Assembly (NCBI RefSeq): GCF_014203835.1
Contig: NZ_JACHJW010000001.1
Location: 1,054,001 to 1,118,000 of the forward strand
DNA from: Micromonospora polyrhachis
GTDB taxonomy: Bacteria; Actinomycetota; Actinomycetes; Mycobacteriales; Micromonosporaceae
Length of the DNA stretch: 64,000 nucleotides
Direction: 5' to 3'
This document shows positions 11,201-26,200 of this stretch, piece after piece. Position numbers and translations under genes: made by a program. The notes under the pieces are model-generated. The model had not been told where the DNA came from. It worked only from the letters and a program-made list of their open reading frames with translations, and did no database searches. Within the stretch, counting starts at the first letter, position 1; the number at the start of each line of letters is the position of its first letter.

Positions 11201-14200
11201 GAGGTGAAGAGGGTCGCCTGCCAACCCCCGGAGGTGACCTGATCCAAGCCCGCCCCCGCGACCGCATCCGCCAGCATCATCGCGGACCGCAGCCAGGTCC
11301 AGTCGAGCTTTGAGCCAGACGGCATTCCCCGCACCGCTGCGGAGACCGCCTGCAACGCATCCTCGCGGCGGCGGAGCTGCTCCCACGGATACTCACGTTC
11401 GTCGTGACGGCCGAGTTCCTCGATCTCGGCAAGCGGCGTCGCGTGCCCGGCATAGCTGTTCAGGATCGCGATCCGGTGGGCCGGAGGAACCGACTGCAGG
11501 AACTCCCGGGCCAGATCGTGCCGCTGCTCCGGGAGCAGCGGGGCAGTGCGTAGTACCTGCGCCACCACGAAGGCGCGTTCGAGCATCACCTGCTCGGAAG
11601 ACCAGATCGTGTCCCGGGCCCGGCGGGCCATCTCCCGGGCGGCCAGCCAGACTTCGCGCTGGCCCGCCGGCAACGAATCTGGCTCACCGTGCAACTGTCG
11701 AAGCAGCGCAGTCGAGCCGTCGAGCCCGATGGGCGACTCCACACGCCCGTCGACCCAAAGCGACGGCAACGCCGCGAGTTCGAACGCCGCCTGCATCCAC
11801 GTCCAGGTCAGTCCGCGGCTCGCGAGCATCTGCCTCGCCCACGCGTGGGCGAGGTAAGAACGGAACAGGTCTGGCGGGGAATCCACCGCCTCGTCGCGCA
11901 ATCCCGCCTCGATCAGCCGCAGCGCCGCCGTCACCACGGGGCGCACCTGCGCCACATCGATCCCCGCGCCGACGGTGATTCGGTAGACGTGTGGGCCCTC
12001 CTGGCTGACCGTCATTTGCCAGACCGCGCCAGCATCGACCTCGAACATGACGGTCGCCTGGTTGTCGAGTCCCGATCCCAACTGCACCCGGGGAGTAATG
12101 GAACCAACGGGCTGAAAACCGAGTCGCACCCCGTACTCGATCTCGCCATCCCGCATCCGTGGCACCACCGGATCGATGATCAACCGACCATGGTGGCTGG
12201 CCTCGTCACGCAGCGCGGCCAGACCGGCGGTCAGCACCCGGGATGGATCGCCTACCGAGACGAAGTCGGGTCGCAGGGTGGATCCGGCGACTGGTTCTAT
12301 CTCCACCGCCTGGCTCGCCTGCCAGAGTGCCAGTCGGCGGGGGCCGGACCAAGACGGACGGATCGGCCGAGTCGCTGTCCAGTCAAGGCCGTCCAGAACC
12401 CGTCCCCCCGGCCAGCCAGTGCGGTCCGGGCTGACTCCGGAGACTCGCCACTCCCACGGCAACTCGACAGCCCCGTCGGCCGACGGCCAGGCTCCGTCCT
12501 CCAGCCGCCAGCCCAGCCGGATCAGGCGTCCGAGGGGAACCGCCCCTGGGCTTTCCACCAGAGCGGTACGGAGGTCAGCCACCTCGCGCTGGAGTGCCCG
12601 CAGCTCCAGATCGTTGTACCGGACGTAGCGGCTGTCTTGATGCGGGCTCATCTCCTCGCTGATCGCTCGACCGAGGGCTGCTTCCTCGACGGCCAGTCGG
12701 TTCAGCACACCGCCGAGCGAGTCGGGGTCGAGTCGGAAGTCGTCGGCGGCCGCATCGATGCTGTCCCGGCTGGCCTGGACGCTGACCACGCCGAGTTCCC
12801 GGAGCAGCGGCTCGATCGCGCCGTCGAACACGTCGACGAACTCGGGACCGAACCGTCGGTCGGTGTGATCACGACGATAGGCGAGGGTGCCGTCCTCGCG
12901 GCGGACCAGGCTCCGCTCCACGACCCCCTCGTCGTGGTAGCCGCCGGTGCTCACCTCCAGGCGGATCGTGATGGCGTCGTCGGTGACCGCGACCGACGAG
13001 TCACGGATCTCGAAGTGACCGAACTCGGAACCGAGCAGGAGTTGCGGCCAGCCCGCCCAGGCCGAGTTCTGCATGTCAGGTGGCTGGTCGGCCGCGTACG
13101 AGGAGAGAACGGCCAGCCGAGCCTGCCAGTTCCAGGAGACGCGCCTCAGTACTCCCGCGAGGACCGCATCGCGCTGCGCGAGTGCCATAAGCCGCGGATC
13201 AAGCTCGCCCGATCCCTTGTGTACGGCTGCCACGGCCTCTCGAATGGCGGCCGTTCGCCAGTCCGACTGCTGCACTTCGCCAGCGACATTGGCGGCGTCG
13301 ATGAGACGGAAGGCTCCGGCGAGCTGCTCGGGGTTCTGGGAGTTGCTGATCGCCCAGGCGCGCCGCTCCGCCCTGCGATCAGGGTCGGTACCCAGTTCCT
13401 TGTCCAACGCCGCGAGCTCGAACACCGCCGACAACCACGGCCACACCTTGCCGGCGTCGTCCGGCGTGTCGGAAGGCTGGTCGAGCACCTGACGGGCGAC
13501 GACATCGAACTCCGCGACGCGGCCAAACCAGTGTGCCTCTGCCGGCGGTACCCTGGTTTGAAGCGCGAAGATCTCCCGCATCTCGTGGGCGAGCGCTCGT
13601 TCCACGTCGCCGGGACGGATCCCGGCCGCGACGGTGACGTCCCACACCACCCGCCCGTCTTCAGTGCTCCCGATCATCTGGGAGCGGGCTGCGGGCGGCA
13701 CGCTGTGCTTCGGGTCGGACAGGTCACCTACGGAAAGCCGCAGGCGCACGCGAACGCCGGCAACGTCGAGGTCCACGGTGTTACCGGTGGTGGTGACGTC
13801 CGCCTCACCACCGAACGCGGACGCTCCGGCCTGCTCGGCGAGGCTGATCGCCTCCGCCAGGCGTGCTGCCGCGTCATCGGGGCTGGCGTTCGGGTTCCAG
13901 TCGCCCCGCAACATGCCGTCCGGCAGCGCCGAGGCGGTGATGTCCGAGGCCCGGCGTGCCCACTGCTGGAGGTCGTAGCCCGCCGATTGGTCTTCGCCGA
14001 GCCAATGCTTCTCGTCCGGGCTGAGCGCGGCGACGAAGTCCCGCGCCAGGGTGTTCCGCGTCGCCTCGGGCACATCGTCGTGCTGGAGCAGCGCGTGGAT
14101 CGTCGCCATCCGGTGCGCGAAGATGTCCCGGGCGCTGGTGAGCCCGAGTTCCCGGACGGCGTGGGCAACGGCGAGCGCGGCCCGCCAGGCAAGTCCCTGT

Positions 14201-17200
14201 TCGGACGACAGTTCGGACGACGGCTCGGTCCCACGTTTGCGAGACCACGGCCAACGCGGGCTCGGCTGCTCCTGGCGGGGCGAGCCGTAGAACGGCCGCA
14301 GGCGTTGCCCGACGTCCTGCGGAATCGCCCGAAACACGGCCTGTAGCCCACCACCAAACACGACGTCGTACAGACCGTTCGCCGTCACCACCTCGGCGAG
14401 CGCCAGCGCGGCGCTCAGCCAGGCCCAGTCGAGAACGGGTCGGTCGGGCATGGCTTCGATCGCGGCGCGGACCTCCTGCACCACGCTCTCGTCGGCATCT
14501 CCCGGCACCCGAGTGGCGTCCAACACGCCGATGCGGGCGAAATCTTCGAGTTCGGCAAAGAGCGCCGCCTGTGACGAAGCCGCGGCGATTCGGTGCACCG
14601 GATGCACCGACGCCAGGAAGTTGCTCGCCAGCTCCTGCCGCTGCTCTGCGGTGAGCGAAAGCCTTCGCAGCAGCCGGGCCATGGTGGCGGCGCGTTCCAG
14701 GACCACCTGGGTGGGGGACCAGTGTGCGTCGCGGGCGCGCTGCGCCGTCTCGCGGGCGGCTTGCCAGGCTTTCCACTGTCCGGGTGGCAACGAGTCCGGC
14801 TGGTCGTACAACCGGCGGATGCGGTCGGTCGATCCGCTGAGGTCGACGAGCAGCCCACCACCACGACCCGGCGGCGGCAGCGTGGCCAGCTCGAACGCCG
14901 CCCGCATCCACTCCCAACTCAGGGCCGCGTCGGTGGGCAGGCGAGACGACCACGCGCGAGCCAGCTCCGCCCGGAACATGTCATGGGCGGATTCCACCGG
15001 TCGGCCGAGCAGCCCCGCCTGCACCATCCGCAGACCTGCCGACACCACCGCCGACAGGAGCGCCGCGTCCATCGTCTCGGGGATGAGAAGCTGGTACGCG
15101 CGTGGGCCGAGCTGCCGGAGTCCGACCTGTCCCCCGCTGCGGACCTCCACGGTGGCCGGGTCACCGAGCCCGAAGTCGATCTCAATTCCGGCGGGTTCGA
15201 ACCTTCCGTCCACCGATCTCAGCGGCGCGGGATCGACGAGGAGGTAGCCCGAGCGGGCAATCTCCGTCACCAGCGCCCGATGGCCAGCCTGACGCACCTG
15301 GGCGGGATCGCCCACCGGCAGGAAACCGGGCTGCAGCGTGGAGCCGGCGATCGGCGCGAAGGTCAGACTCCGCCGGCCGTGCTCCCCTCGGGCAGCGTCC
15401 CGCCATAGTGGGCTTTCACGTGGGTCGAGTTCACCGGTGCGGATCGGTCGGCTCGCCGTCCAGTCGTCGGTGTCGAGCACCCGCGCCCCGAGCCATCGGT
15501 GCGTGGCACGACGCGGCGCGTTGGAGCGAATGTCCCCGGGCAGGTCGACGGAGACGTCCGACCGCGGCGGCCAGGTTCCGTCGCCCTCCCGCCAGCCGAG
15601 CCGGATCAGCCGGGCGAGTGGCACCGCCTCGGGGACCTCGGTCAGCGCGCGATGGATCTCACCCACCTCACGCTGAAGGTCGCGCAGCTCGTCGAGGCGG
15701 AACCCGGCGTAGCGGTCGTCGAGCACCGCCGCCTCGGGATCGCGGATCGCGGCGGCGAGCGCGGCGTCCTCGTCCGCCAGCCGGCTCAGCACCCCGTCCA
15801 CCGACTCGGGATCAAGGTGGAAGCCGTCAGGGTTGGCGTCGATGCTGTCCCGGCCCGCCTGCACCACCACCACGCCTAGGGCCGGCAGGTGCTTCTGTTC
15901 CAGCACCCGATCGAAGGCTTCGAGGAAGTCCGCTCCCCACCGGTGGTCCGTGTGATCACGGCGGTAGGCAAGGCTGCCGTCCTCGCGTAGCACGAGGCTG
16001 CGCTCCACGGCACCCTGACTGTGGTAGTTCCCCTGATTGACGACGAGACGAACGCTGATTTCGCCATCTCCCACGGTCACCGAGGTCTCACGGATCTCGA
16101 ACTGCCCGTATCCGAAGTCGAGCAGCAGTCCCGGCCAGCCCTCCCAGTTAGCGCGATGCTCCCCGGGCGGCAGGTCGGCGACATAGGCGTTGATGACGGT
16201 CAGGCGAGTTCGCCAGTCCCACGACACGCTCCGCAGCAGGCGCGCCAGGACTTCGCGACGCGCCGCCAGTTGCCGGACCAGTATCTCTCGACTGGCTTCC
16301 CCCACGAAGAAGTTCCGTACGGCGGCACGCATGGCCGCCATCCGCCAGTGTGGCTGCGGCCCATCCCACGGAAGCGTGGCGGCGGCGTCGATGAGTCGGA
16401 AGGCTTCGGCGACGGTGCGGGGATCATGGGCCTGTTCGAGGACCCACTGCCGCCGGGCCTCCTTCTGCCGGCCAGCGCCGAGTTCCTGGTCGAGCGCGAC
16501 GAACTCGTATACCGCCGACAGCCACGGCCACACCCGGTGTGCGCTCTCCGGCGTGTCATCCGGCGAGTTGAGCACTCGCCAGGCGCGTGTCTCGAACTCC
16601 GCCACCCGGCCGTGCAGATGGGCGACGTCCGGGTCGCCACGTTGCTCGACTGCGAGGATCTCGCGCATCTCGTGCGCCAGTGCCCGGTCGATGTCGGTGG
16701 GACGGATTCCCACGCTCACCGTCACCGCCCACTCACGTCGGTCTGCTTCACCGGGCAGGCGCTGTGACATCGCGGCCGGCGGGATCTCGTAGCCCAACCG
16801 GGAGAAGTCGCCCACGCCCAGGTACAGCCGGAGGGACACGCCGGCGACGTCCACGTCGAGGATGTCCGGCCGGCCGGGCGGATGACTGACCTTCGCCCCC
16901 TCGCCGAATCCGAAGTACGTCGCCGACTGGGCGAGGCGCAGCGTCCGCGCCAGACGCCCGCCGTCCCGCCTCGGGGTGAAGTCGGGACTCCAGTCACCGC
17001 GGAACGCGCTACCCGGCACCGCCGAAGCCGTCCGACCACCGAGAGCGGCCATCCCCGCCAGTTCGTCGTACAACGAGGGATCGGAGCGCAGCCACCGGTG
17101 CTCGTCGGGGCCGAGCTGGTCGAGGAACTCACGCGCGATGGCGCGGCTCGTCGCCACGCTCAGTTCGTAGCGACGAAGCAGCGCGATCACCGTCCCCGCC

Positions 17201-20200
17201 CGATGTAGCAGCACCTGGTCGGGTCCGATCGGGCCGACCTCCCGGACACCGCGGGCGAAGGAGAGCGCGGCTTCCCAGCCGAGTAGTTGGTCGAGGGTCA
17301 GCATCTCCACCCGGTGGCTGCCCGACGCCCCGTAGAGCGAGCGGAGCCGGTCTGCGACATCAGCCGGCAGCGACCGTGTCACGGTCGCCGGCCAGTTCTC
17401 GGGGCCGACGGTGTCCAACCCGGCCGCCGCCATCATGTCCGCGAGCGCCATCGCGGCTCCGAGCCATCCCCAGTCCAGCGCCGGTCCGTCCGGCATCGCC
17501 TCGACCGCGTTCTGGACCGCCGCTGCCGTCGCCTCGTCCACTTCGACGGCGGGAACGGCGGCCTCGATCTCCGCCAGGGGCGTACGGCCCTCGTCCTGTG
17601 CCTCGGCGATCGCGATCCGGTGCGTCGGATGCACCGACGCCAGGAAGTTCATGGCCAGCTCCCGCCGCTGCGCGGGGGTCAGCGGGAGTTCGCTCAGCAA
17701 CCGCGCCACGACGGCGGCGCGCTCCAGCGTCAGCCGATAGGCGGGCCACTCACCGCGTGCGTTCCGCGCGAGGTCACGCGCCGCCTGCCAGGCCGTACGC
17801 TGGTTGGCTGGCAACGACTCCGGCTCCTCGTGCAGTCGCCGGAGTCGGTCGTCGGTCCCGTCGAGGTCGATCGGTGCGGCAGCCGGCCGCGGTAGGGTGG
17901 CCAGCTCGAACGCCGCCTGGAGCCAGGCCCAGCTCAGGCCGTCGCCGGTCGGCATCCGGGCTGCCCACGCGCGGGCCAGGTGGTCGACGAAGAGACCCTG
18001 CGGGGAGTCCACCGGGGCGCCACGCAGCCCCGCCTGGATCATCCGCAGCACCGCTGCGGCTACCACCGGCAACTGCGTCACGTCAATCCCCGCGCCGACG
18101 GCAAGCCGGTAGACCCGCGCGCCTTCCTGGTAGATCTCGACGTGCCATTCGGTGCCGAGACCAGCCACGACGTCCACGGTGGCCGGATCGGAGAGCCCGA
18201 AGTCAATCTCGATGACGGCGTCGGCCCGACCCATCCGGATCCGCGTCGCCGTCGGATCGATGACCAGGAGACCAGCCCGCTTTGCCTCCACGAGCAACGC
18301 GCGTTCGCCGAGCGTCGTCACCTGCGTCGGGTCGCCCACCGCGACGAAGTCCGGTTGCAACATCGACCCGACGACCGGGGTCAGGACGAGCCTTGCGTGA
18401 CTGGCGTGCCGCCAGAGTGGGCTGCGCCGGGGGTCGGCCGCACTCGGACGGATGGGTCGGGTCGCGGTCCAGTCGCCACCATCGAGCACCTGCGCGCCGA
18501 GCCAACGGTACGCGGAGCCGTCCCGCGCCGGCGGCCGGGTGGCGTCCCGCTCCTGCCAGCCGAGTCGGAGCAGACGCCCGAGCGGCACCCACTCGGGCGC
18601 ATCGCGCAGCATGGCGAGGATGTCGCCCACCTCGCGGTGCAGCTCGCGTAGTTGGTCCCCGGTGAAGCGCGCGTAGTGGTCGTCCCGACTGGCACGCTCG
18701 ACGCCGCTGATCACCCGGGCGAGCGCGGCTTCCTCGTCGGCCAGCCGGCTCAGCACCCCGTCGATCGATTCGGGGTCGAGACGGAACTCGTTGGGGTTCG
18801 CGTCGATGCTGCCCAGCCCGGCCTGCACCGCCCCGACACCGAGTTGCCAGAGGAGCGACTCCAGGCCCCGGTCGAAATCATCGATGGCCTGAGCTGCCCA
18901 TCGGGGGGCGGTGTGATCCCGACGGTAGACGAGCACGCCGTCGCGCCGCCGAACGAGGCTTCGCCGCACGACGCCGCTCTCAGTATCGCCGTCGATGCGT
19001 ACGGCCAGGTCTGCCGTGACCACGTTGTCGGACAGCGTCACGGAAGATCCCTCGATGGTGAACGCCCCGTGGCGGTGACCGAGCAGCCACCCCGGCCAGC
19101 CCTTCCATGCCTGGTCTCGGTGCCCCGGTGGCAGGTCGGCGGCGTAGGCCCGCAGCACCGCCAATCGGGCGGGCCACTCCCACGACCGGTCCCGCAACAA
19201 CATCGCCAGCGCCTTGCCCCGCTGTTGGACGAGGACGTCTCGATCGTCTGACGCGGAGGCAGCGGCGACCATGGCCGCGTGGATCGCGGACACCAGCCAG
19301 CTCGACCAACCGATCTCTCCCTGAGGGCCAGAGGGATCGACGGCGGCCATCAGTCGCAGCGCCTCCGCCACCACGTCCGGGTTCCGGGCCTGGCTGGTGA
19401 CCCACGCTCCAAGCCGCTGCCGCTGATCGGGGTCGGTGCCGAGCTCGCCGTAGAGCGCGGCGAACTCGAACACGGCCGAGAGCCAGGGCCACACCCGTGC
19501 CGCATCGTCCGGTCTGTCCATCGGCGCGTTGAGCACCTCTTGGGCGAGCAGGTCGAACTCGGCCACCCGTCCGTACAGGTGGGCGTCGAACATGCCGAAC
19601 TCGAGCGCGAGAATCTCCCGCATCTCGTGGGCCAGGGCTCGCTCGATGTCCTCCGGACGGATGCCCACGCCGACGTTGATCGCCCAGACGCTATGCACAT
19701 CGTCTTTCCCCAGCTGGTGCGACATCGCGGCGGGTGGCACGCGGTGGCCTCGACCGGAGAAGTCGTCCACCCCCACCAGCAACCGCAGGTGCACACCGGC
19801 GACGTCGACGTCCACCACGTGGGGGGTGTCCGGATATGTCGTGACCGTGGCATGTTCGCCGAACACAAGCTGGGCAACCGACGGCGCGAGCGCGACTGCC
19901 TGCTCTCGGCGCCCTCCGTCGTCGTCCAGGCTGGAATTTGAATCCCAGTCACCCCGGAAGGTGCTGTTGTGGGGTGAAGAGGCGGTGATCCCGTTGGAGC
20001 CGAGAGCCCACAGGTGGAAGGCGTGGCTCAGCCGCCGGTCGGCCAGGAGCCAGCGCCGCTCGTCCGGTTGCAGTTGCGCCATGAAGTCCCGGGCCAGCGC
20101 GTGACGGATCGGGTTCGGCAGGTGCCGGAGGAGCTGATGGAGCGTCGCCGCCCGATGGGTGAAGACCTCGCGTGGCGTCGCCGCGCGCAGTTCCCGGATG

Positions 20201-23200
20201 GCATGTGCCGACGCGAGCGCCGCCTGCCAGCCGAGCTGCTGATCTGCTGACAGGACAAGTCCGTCGGGCCTGCCCTCGCCATGGAGTGATCGCAGAATCT
20301 GCTCCACGCTGCTGAGCACCGGCCCGGCGATGATGGCCGCCCGGTCGTGAGGGGTCAGTTCGTCCAGCCTGGCAGCGGCTAGCGCATCCGCGAGTGCCAG
20401 GGCGGCGTTGAGCCACGCCCAGTCGAGGTCGCGCTGGTCGGGCAGTGCCGCCGCCGCGATGCGGACCGCCTGCAGGGCGCTTTCGTCAATAGTGTGCGAC
20501 TGCTGCGGGCCGGCCAGCTCGGCGGCTTGGCCAAGGACCGCGATCTCGGCGAGAAGCTGCACCTGCAGGATGGACATGGCGTACCGGTGCACCGGATGCA
20601 GCGATCGCAGAAAACCAGTCGCCACCTCGCGCCGCTCGTCGTTGGACAGTGGGGAGTCGGCGCGCAGCAGACGCGCGATGGCGGCGGCACGCTCCAGCAT
20701 GACCACCAGCGGGTCCGCAGCCGTACGTCTGGCGTACTCCGCGACGTCCCGCGCGGCCAACCAGGCTGCACGCTGACTCGCCGGCAACGAGGCCGGATCC
20801 CCGTACCACCGCTGGAGCCGGTCTGCCGAATCGTCAAAATCAAGGAGATCCGTCCCGGCCTGTTCGGGTGGCGGCAGGGTTGCCAGCTCGAACGCCACCC
20901 CCAGCCACTCCCAGCTCAGCGCGTCGCCGGCCGACAGCCGGGCCGACCAGGCCCGGGCCAGCTCCGCCTGGAACAGACGCTGGGGGGAGTCCAGCGGACG
21001 ACCGAGCAGCCCGGCCTCCACCATGCGCAGGCTGGCCCCGACCAGGGCGGCCATGACTGCCGGGTTCAGCCCCGGCGGAACCCGGAGTTGGTACGCGCGC
21101 GGACCGAACTGTTCGAGGGCGACGTCCCAGCCCTGGGAAACGATCTCCACGACAGCGAGATCGTTCATCCCGAAATCGAATTCGACCCCGACGCCTTCGA
21201 CCTCTCCGTCACTCCTCCGCGCAACCGCCGAATCCACCAGGAGGTAGCCCAGTCGCGTGGCCTCAACCGGAAGGGCTTGCCGGCCAAGCTCCACCAGGTA
21301 GGCCGGATCACTCACCGGAAGGAAGTCGGAGTGCAGCGTGGACCCGTTGACGGAATCGAGGAACACGGCGCGGACCCCGCGCACCCCGATGGGAGCCGCA
21401 CTCCACAACGGGCTCTGCAGCGGATCACGTACGGATCGCAGCGGTCGGGTCACCGTCAGGTCGGAGTCGCCGAGCACCCGTGCACCGATCCAGCCACCAG
21501 GGGTGATGTCCTGTACGTCTGCGGACCCGGCGCCGGAGGTATCGATCCTGGGCGGCCAGGAACCAGCTCCTTCCCACCAACCGAGCCGGATCAGCCGCCC
21601 GAGCGGCACCCGCTCCGGCCCCTCGACCAACAGCCGATGGATGTCGCGAATCTCGCCGCGTAGGTCGTGCAGCTGCTGCGGGGTCAACCAGCTGTAGCGA
21701 GTATCCAGCAGCGCCATCTCTGGCTGCTCGATCGCCTGGGCCAGCGCGCGCTCCTCCTCCGCCAGTCGCTGCAGCACCTCAGGCACCGACTCGGGATCGA
21801 GGTGGAAGCCCTCGGGGTTGACGTCGACGTCGTCCCGACCGGCCTGGATCGCCACCACGCCCAGGGCCGCAAACTGCAGCCGCTCCAGCATTCGGTCGAC
21901 GGCCTCGACGAACTCCCTCGCCCAACGTGGATCGGTGTGGTCCCGGCGATAGACGAGAGTGCCGTCATCCCGCAGGACGAGGCTCCGCCGCACCTCACTC
22001 GGCTCCTCATCCCGCCCCAGGCTCACCAGCAGGCGGGCGGTGATCTCGCCCGGTCCCACCTGCACGAGGCTGTCGTGGATGTAGAAACGCCCATGCCGGC
22101 GACCGATCAGTCCCTCCGGCCAGTGGTCCCAATCCCGGTTCTCCTCACCGGGCGGCACATCCTCCAGGTAGGAGTTGATGACCGCGAGTCTCGCGCGCCA
22201 GCCCCAGGGGACGTTCTGGAGCAACTCCCAGAGGACCACCCGACGGTTGCTCAACGTGTCGCCCACCGTGTCCTGCTGTCGAGAGTCACTGTGGGAGGCG
22301 GCGACGGCCGAGCGGACGGCGGTCTCCCGCCAGTCCGGGTCCGGCGGAAGCACCCTCGCGCTGTCGGCGGCGTCGATGATCCGGAAGGCTGCGGCGACCG
22401 CTTCGGGGGCATGGGAGTTGCGGAGCACCCAGTCGCGGCGACTCAGCTTGTCGATACTTTCCTGACCGAGTTCGTTGTCCAGCGCGACGAACTCGAACAC
22501 CGCCGACAGCCAGGACCATACCCGGCTCGGGTCGTCCGGCAGATCGTCCGGCCGGTCGAGCACCTGCTGCGCGAGCAGCTCGAACTCCGCCACCCGGCCG
22601 TGCAGGTGGGCCATCTCCGGCGGGACACCCTGCTCGCGCCGCAGAATCTCCCGCATCTCATGTGCCAGCGCCCGCGCGATGTCGGCGGGCCGGATGCCGA
22701 CACTGACCGTCACCGCCCATGTGTGGCGGCCCTCCTCGCCGGGGAGACGGTGTGACATCGCGGCCGGTGCCACATCGTGCGACAGCCCTGAGAAGTCCCC
22801 CACCCCAAGCATCAACCGTACGGACACGCCGTCGACGTCCACGTCGACCAGATCGGGTCGGCCGGGAACGACCCTGACCTCCGCCTCCTCACCGAATCCG
22901 ACCTTCGCCGCCGTCTCGACCTGGCTCAGTGTCTGGGTCAGCCGACCGCCGTCGTGTCCCGGCGTGGAGCTGGAACTCCAGTCGCCGCGGAACAGGCTCC
23001 TGCGCACCGCCGAGGCCGTTATGGGGTCGACGAAGCCCGCCGCCAACTGCAGGTCGAGGTACAGCAGTCGCTCGGCTTCAAGCCAGCCCCGCTCCTCCGC
23101 CCCGAGCTGCCCGAGGAACTCCCTCGCGAGCCTGTTGCGAGTCGAGCCGGACACGTCGGGGTTCATGATCAGCGCTAGGAGGGTCGCCGTCCGGTGCATG

Positions 23201-26200
23201 AAGATCTGCTGCTGGTCGGTGCTGTCCAGGTCGCCGAGGGCGTGGCCGTACGCAATGGCAGCCTGCCATGCGAGCTTCTGCTCGGGTGACAGCTTCAGTG
23301 CCTCGCTGTGCTGCAACGGCCGACGCTGCTGCGGTCGTTCGGTCTGCGGTGACATGCCGTAGAGACTCCGCAGCCGCTGCCTGACGTCACTCAATTCCGG
23401 CACCAAGCCGACCTTCCAGAAGAAGGAGCCGACCAGATCGCCAAAGGCGTGCGACAGCGCCTCGGCAAGCGTCAGCGCGGCGTGCAGCCACTTCCAGTCC
23501 AGTTCCGGCCCGTTCGGCATTGCCTTGAGCGCGTCCCGCACCGGCCGCATCACTTCCGGAGAGAACTGGAACCTGCGCGAGGAGGCGACCAGTCCGTTAG
23601 AACCAGGGCCAGCTTCAATCTCCGCAAGGGGTGAGAGGGTGGAAAGGTACATCTCACGTATCGCGATGTTATGCACGGGGTGAACCGATTCCAGGTACGC
23701 CCTGCGCAAACTGCCCTCTTCCAGGTCGAGCAGGGTGGGGTTACGCAGGACGTGTGCCACCACGTGGGCGCGGTGAAGAGTCAACTGCGCGGGAGACCAT
23801 AGTTCCTCCTCGGCACGCCGGGCAAGCTCACGCGCGGCTGCCCAAATTTCCCGCTCGGGCGATGCCAACGTATCCGGCGACGCGTACAGACGCTGAAGTT
23901 CCGCACCTATCGCCCCCCACTCAACAAATATCGCCTCCCACTCAGCAAGCGGCATGCCATTCCTGTTTGCGTCGCCCGACAGCCACGGCAACGCTGCCAG
24001 TTCGAACGCCGCGCGTATCCACTTTGCCGATCGAGATCCCGGGAACCCTGTTAACAGGGCGGACGCCCACTCGAAGGCCAGGTAGGTGAAGAACAGGTCC
24101 GACGCGGACCGGTCTACCGACGCGTTTAGTAGCCCGTCCCAAATCAACTGCAGGGCCGCCTCGACAATCGGCTGGATTTGCGCAGTGTCGATACCCGCCC
24201 CGAGCACGATCTGGTAGTCCCGTGGACCAAGCTGATGAATTTCGATGCTTGATGTCGACCCCACAGCGACCACGATGTCCACGGTCGCCACTTCATAGTC
24301 GCCGAAATCGATTTCCACCGCGTACTCGGCCTGCCCGTCCCGCACCCGCATCGCCGCGAGATTGGTAATAAACATGTTGTGCCGTGCCGCAGCGCGCAAA
24401 ATCTCCTGCCGGCCGAGCGACCGCACCTGGGTGGGGACACCTACCGGAAGGAAGTCGGACCGGAGGGTGGATCCAAACGGAGCATCGATAGCCACAACCG
24501 GGCCGGCTTGCCAGATGGGGTGCCGTCGAGGGTCGGCATCGTCGGGGCGGACGGGACGGGTAGCCGTCCAGTCGTCATGGCGGATCACCTGTTGCCCAAG
24601 GCGCAAGTGGTCGGTTCGCAATAACCGCGAATTGTGCTTGACAAGGGCCTGCCAATCCCACGGCAGCTGCGACACGTCGGGGGTCGACGACCAGATCCCG
24701 CGTACCCGGGCTCCGCCGAGTTGGGCGATGGCCCCGACCTGTAGCCGCCGATCGGGGTCGGCCAACAGGTCGATGATTCTGCTGAGCTCCTCCTGGAGGC
24801 GACGCATGTCACCAACGGTGAGCCCAGCAAAACGCTCGTCTGAATGCTTGGTCTCCCCAGAGGCGATGAGCGGGGCAAGCGTCATCGACGCGCTGACCAG
24901 CCGCGAACGAAGTCCGCTCACGGAGTCGTGGTTGAGGCGGAAATAGCGTAGGTTCATGTCGAGGCTGTGTAGCCCGGCTTGGACTGCCGTCACACCGAGT
25001 TCGATGAGGCGGGGTTCGATGGCCCGGTCGAACGCCTCGACGAAGTCGCGTGACCACTGTGGCTCGGTGTCGTCCCGGCGATAGAGCAGGCTGCCATCCT
25101 CACGCAGCACCAGACTGCGGGTCACCTCGCCCGTCTCGTCGCTCTCCCCGCGCCGCACCTCCAGACGCACGGTGATCGAGTTTTCGGTGACCGTGGCGGA
25201 CGAGCCCACGATGGTGAATTCGCCATGCTGATGGCCCAACAGCAGGCCGGGCCATCCCCCGGTGTTGTCACCGGGCAGATCGGCCACGTACGCGTTGTAG
25301 ACGGTGAGCCGCGCCCGCCAACCCCAGGAGACCCGGGCGAGCAGGTTTGCCACGACCTTGTCGCGGCGCATCTGCATCAAGGCTCGCCCCGTCGATCCCG
25401 GCATGCGCGGGCCGACCATGTCGAGAGCGTCGCGGACGGCGAGCAACCGCCATTGTGATCGCGGCCCGTCTACTTCCAACCCGGCCGCCGCCTCGAGCAG
25501 GCGGAACACCTGGTCGAGGCTCCCTCGGTCTCGGGCCCGGTCCAGCAACCACTCCCGAAGCGCCTGGTCATCGGTGATGGCTTCACCGAACTCACGATTC
25601 AGCGCGACGAACTCGAGCACCGCGTTCAGCCACGGCCACACCCGCGCCGCGTCGTCCGGCGAATCATCAGGCAAGTCGAGCACCTGCGACGCGAGCCCTT
25701 CCAACTCGGTGATCCGCCCGAGGAGTTCCGCCACGTCCGGCGGGACGAGACGTTGCCGTTCGACGACCTCGCGGATCTGGCGGGTCAGGGCGCGTTCCAC
25801 ATCGTCCAGCCGGATACCGCTGTCCAAGGTCACGGCCCAACCGGAACCCTCGTCGACGGGCTGTGACATCGCAGCTGGCGGCACGGCGTATCCGTGCCGG
25901 GAAAGGTCACGGACTCCCAACTCCAGCCGTACGGACGTACCCTCCGCCTCGACCAGCACGGTCCCGGGACGGTCCGACAGGTGGGTGACCCGCACGTCCT
26001 CGCCGAACGCCGCCCGCGCGGCGTCCTCCACCACCTGGATCGCCCGGTCGCGCCGCTGTTCGATGCCCTCAACCTGCACGCCGAGTTCGATGAGGCGGGG
26101 TTCGATGGCTCGGTCGAACGCCTCCACGAAGTCTTGTCTCCATGCCGCCTCAGCGTCACCCCGGCGGTGGACAAGAGTGCCGTCCTCGCGCAGGAGCAGA

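Noticed and set aside
11689-14346. An 885-codon + strand frame antisense to modules 7-8
   Set aside because: It is a non-coding-looking translation rich in Arg/His/Gln/Pro, lies entirely opposite the giant gene, and is explained by high GC.
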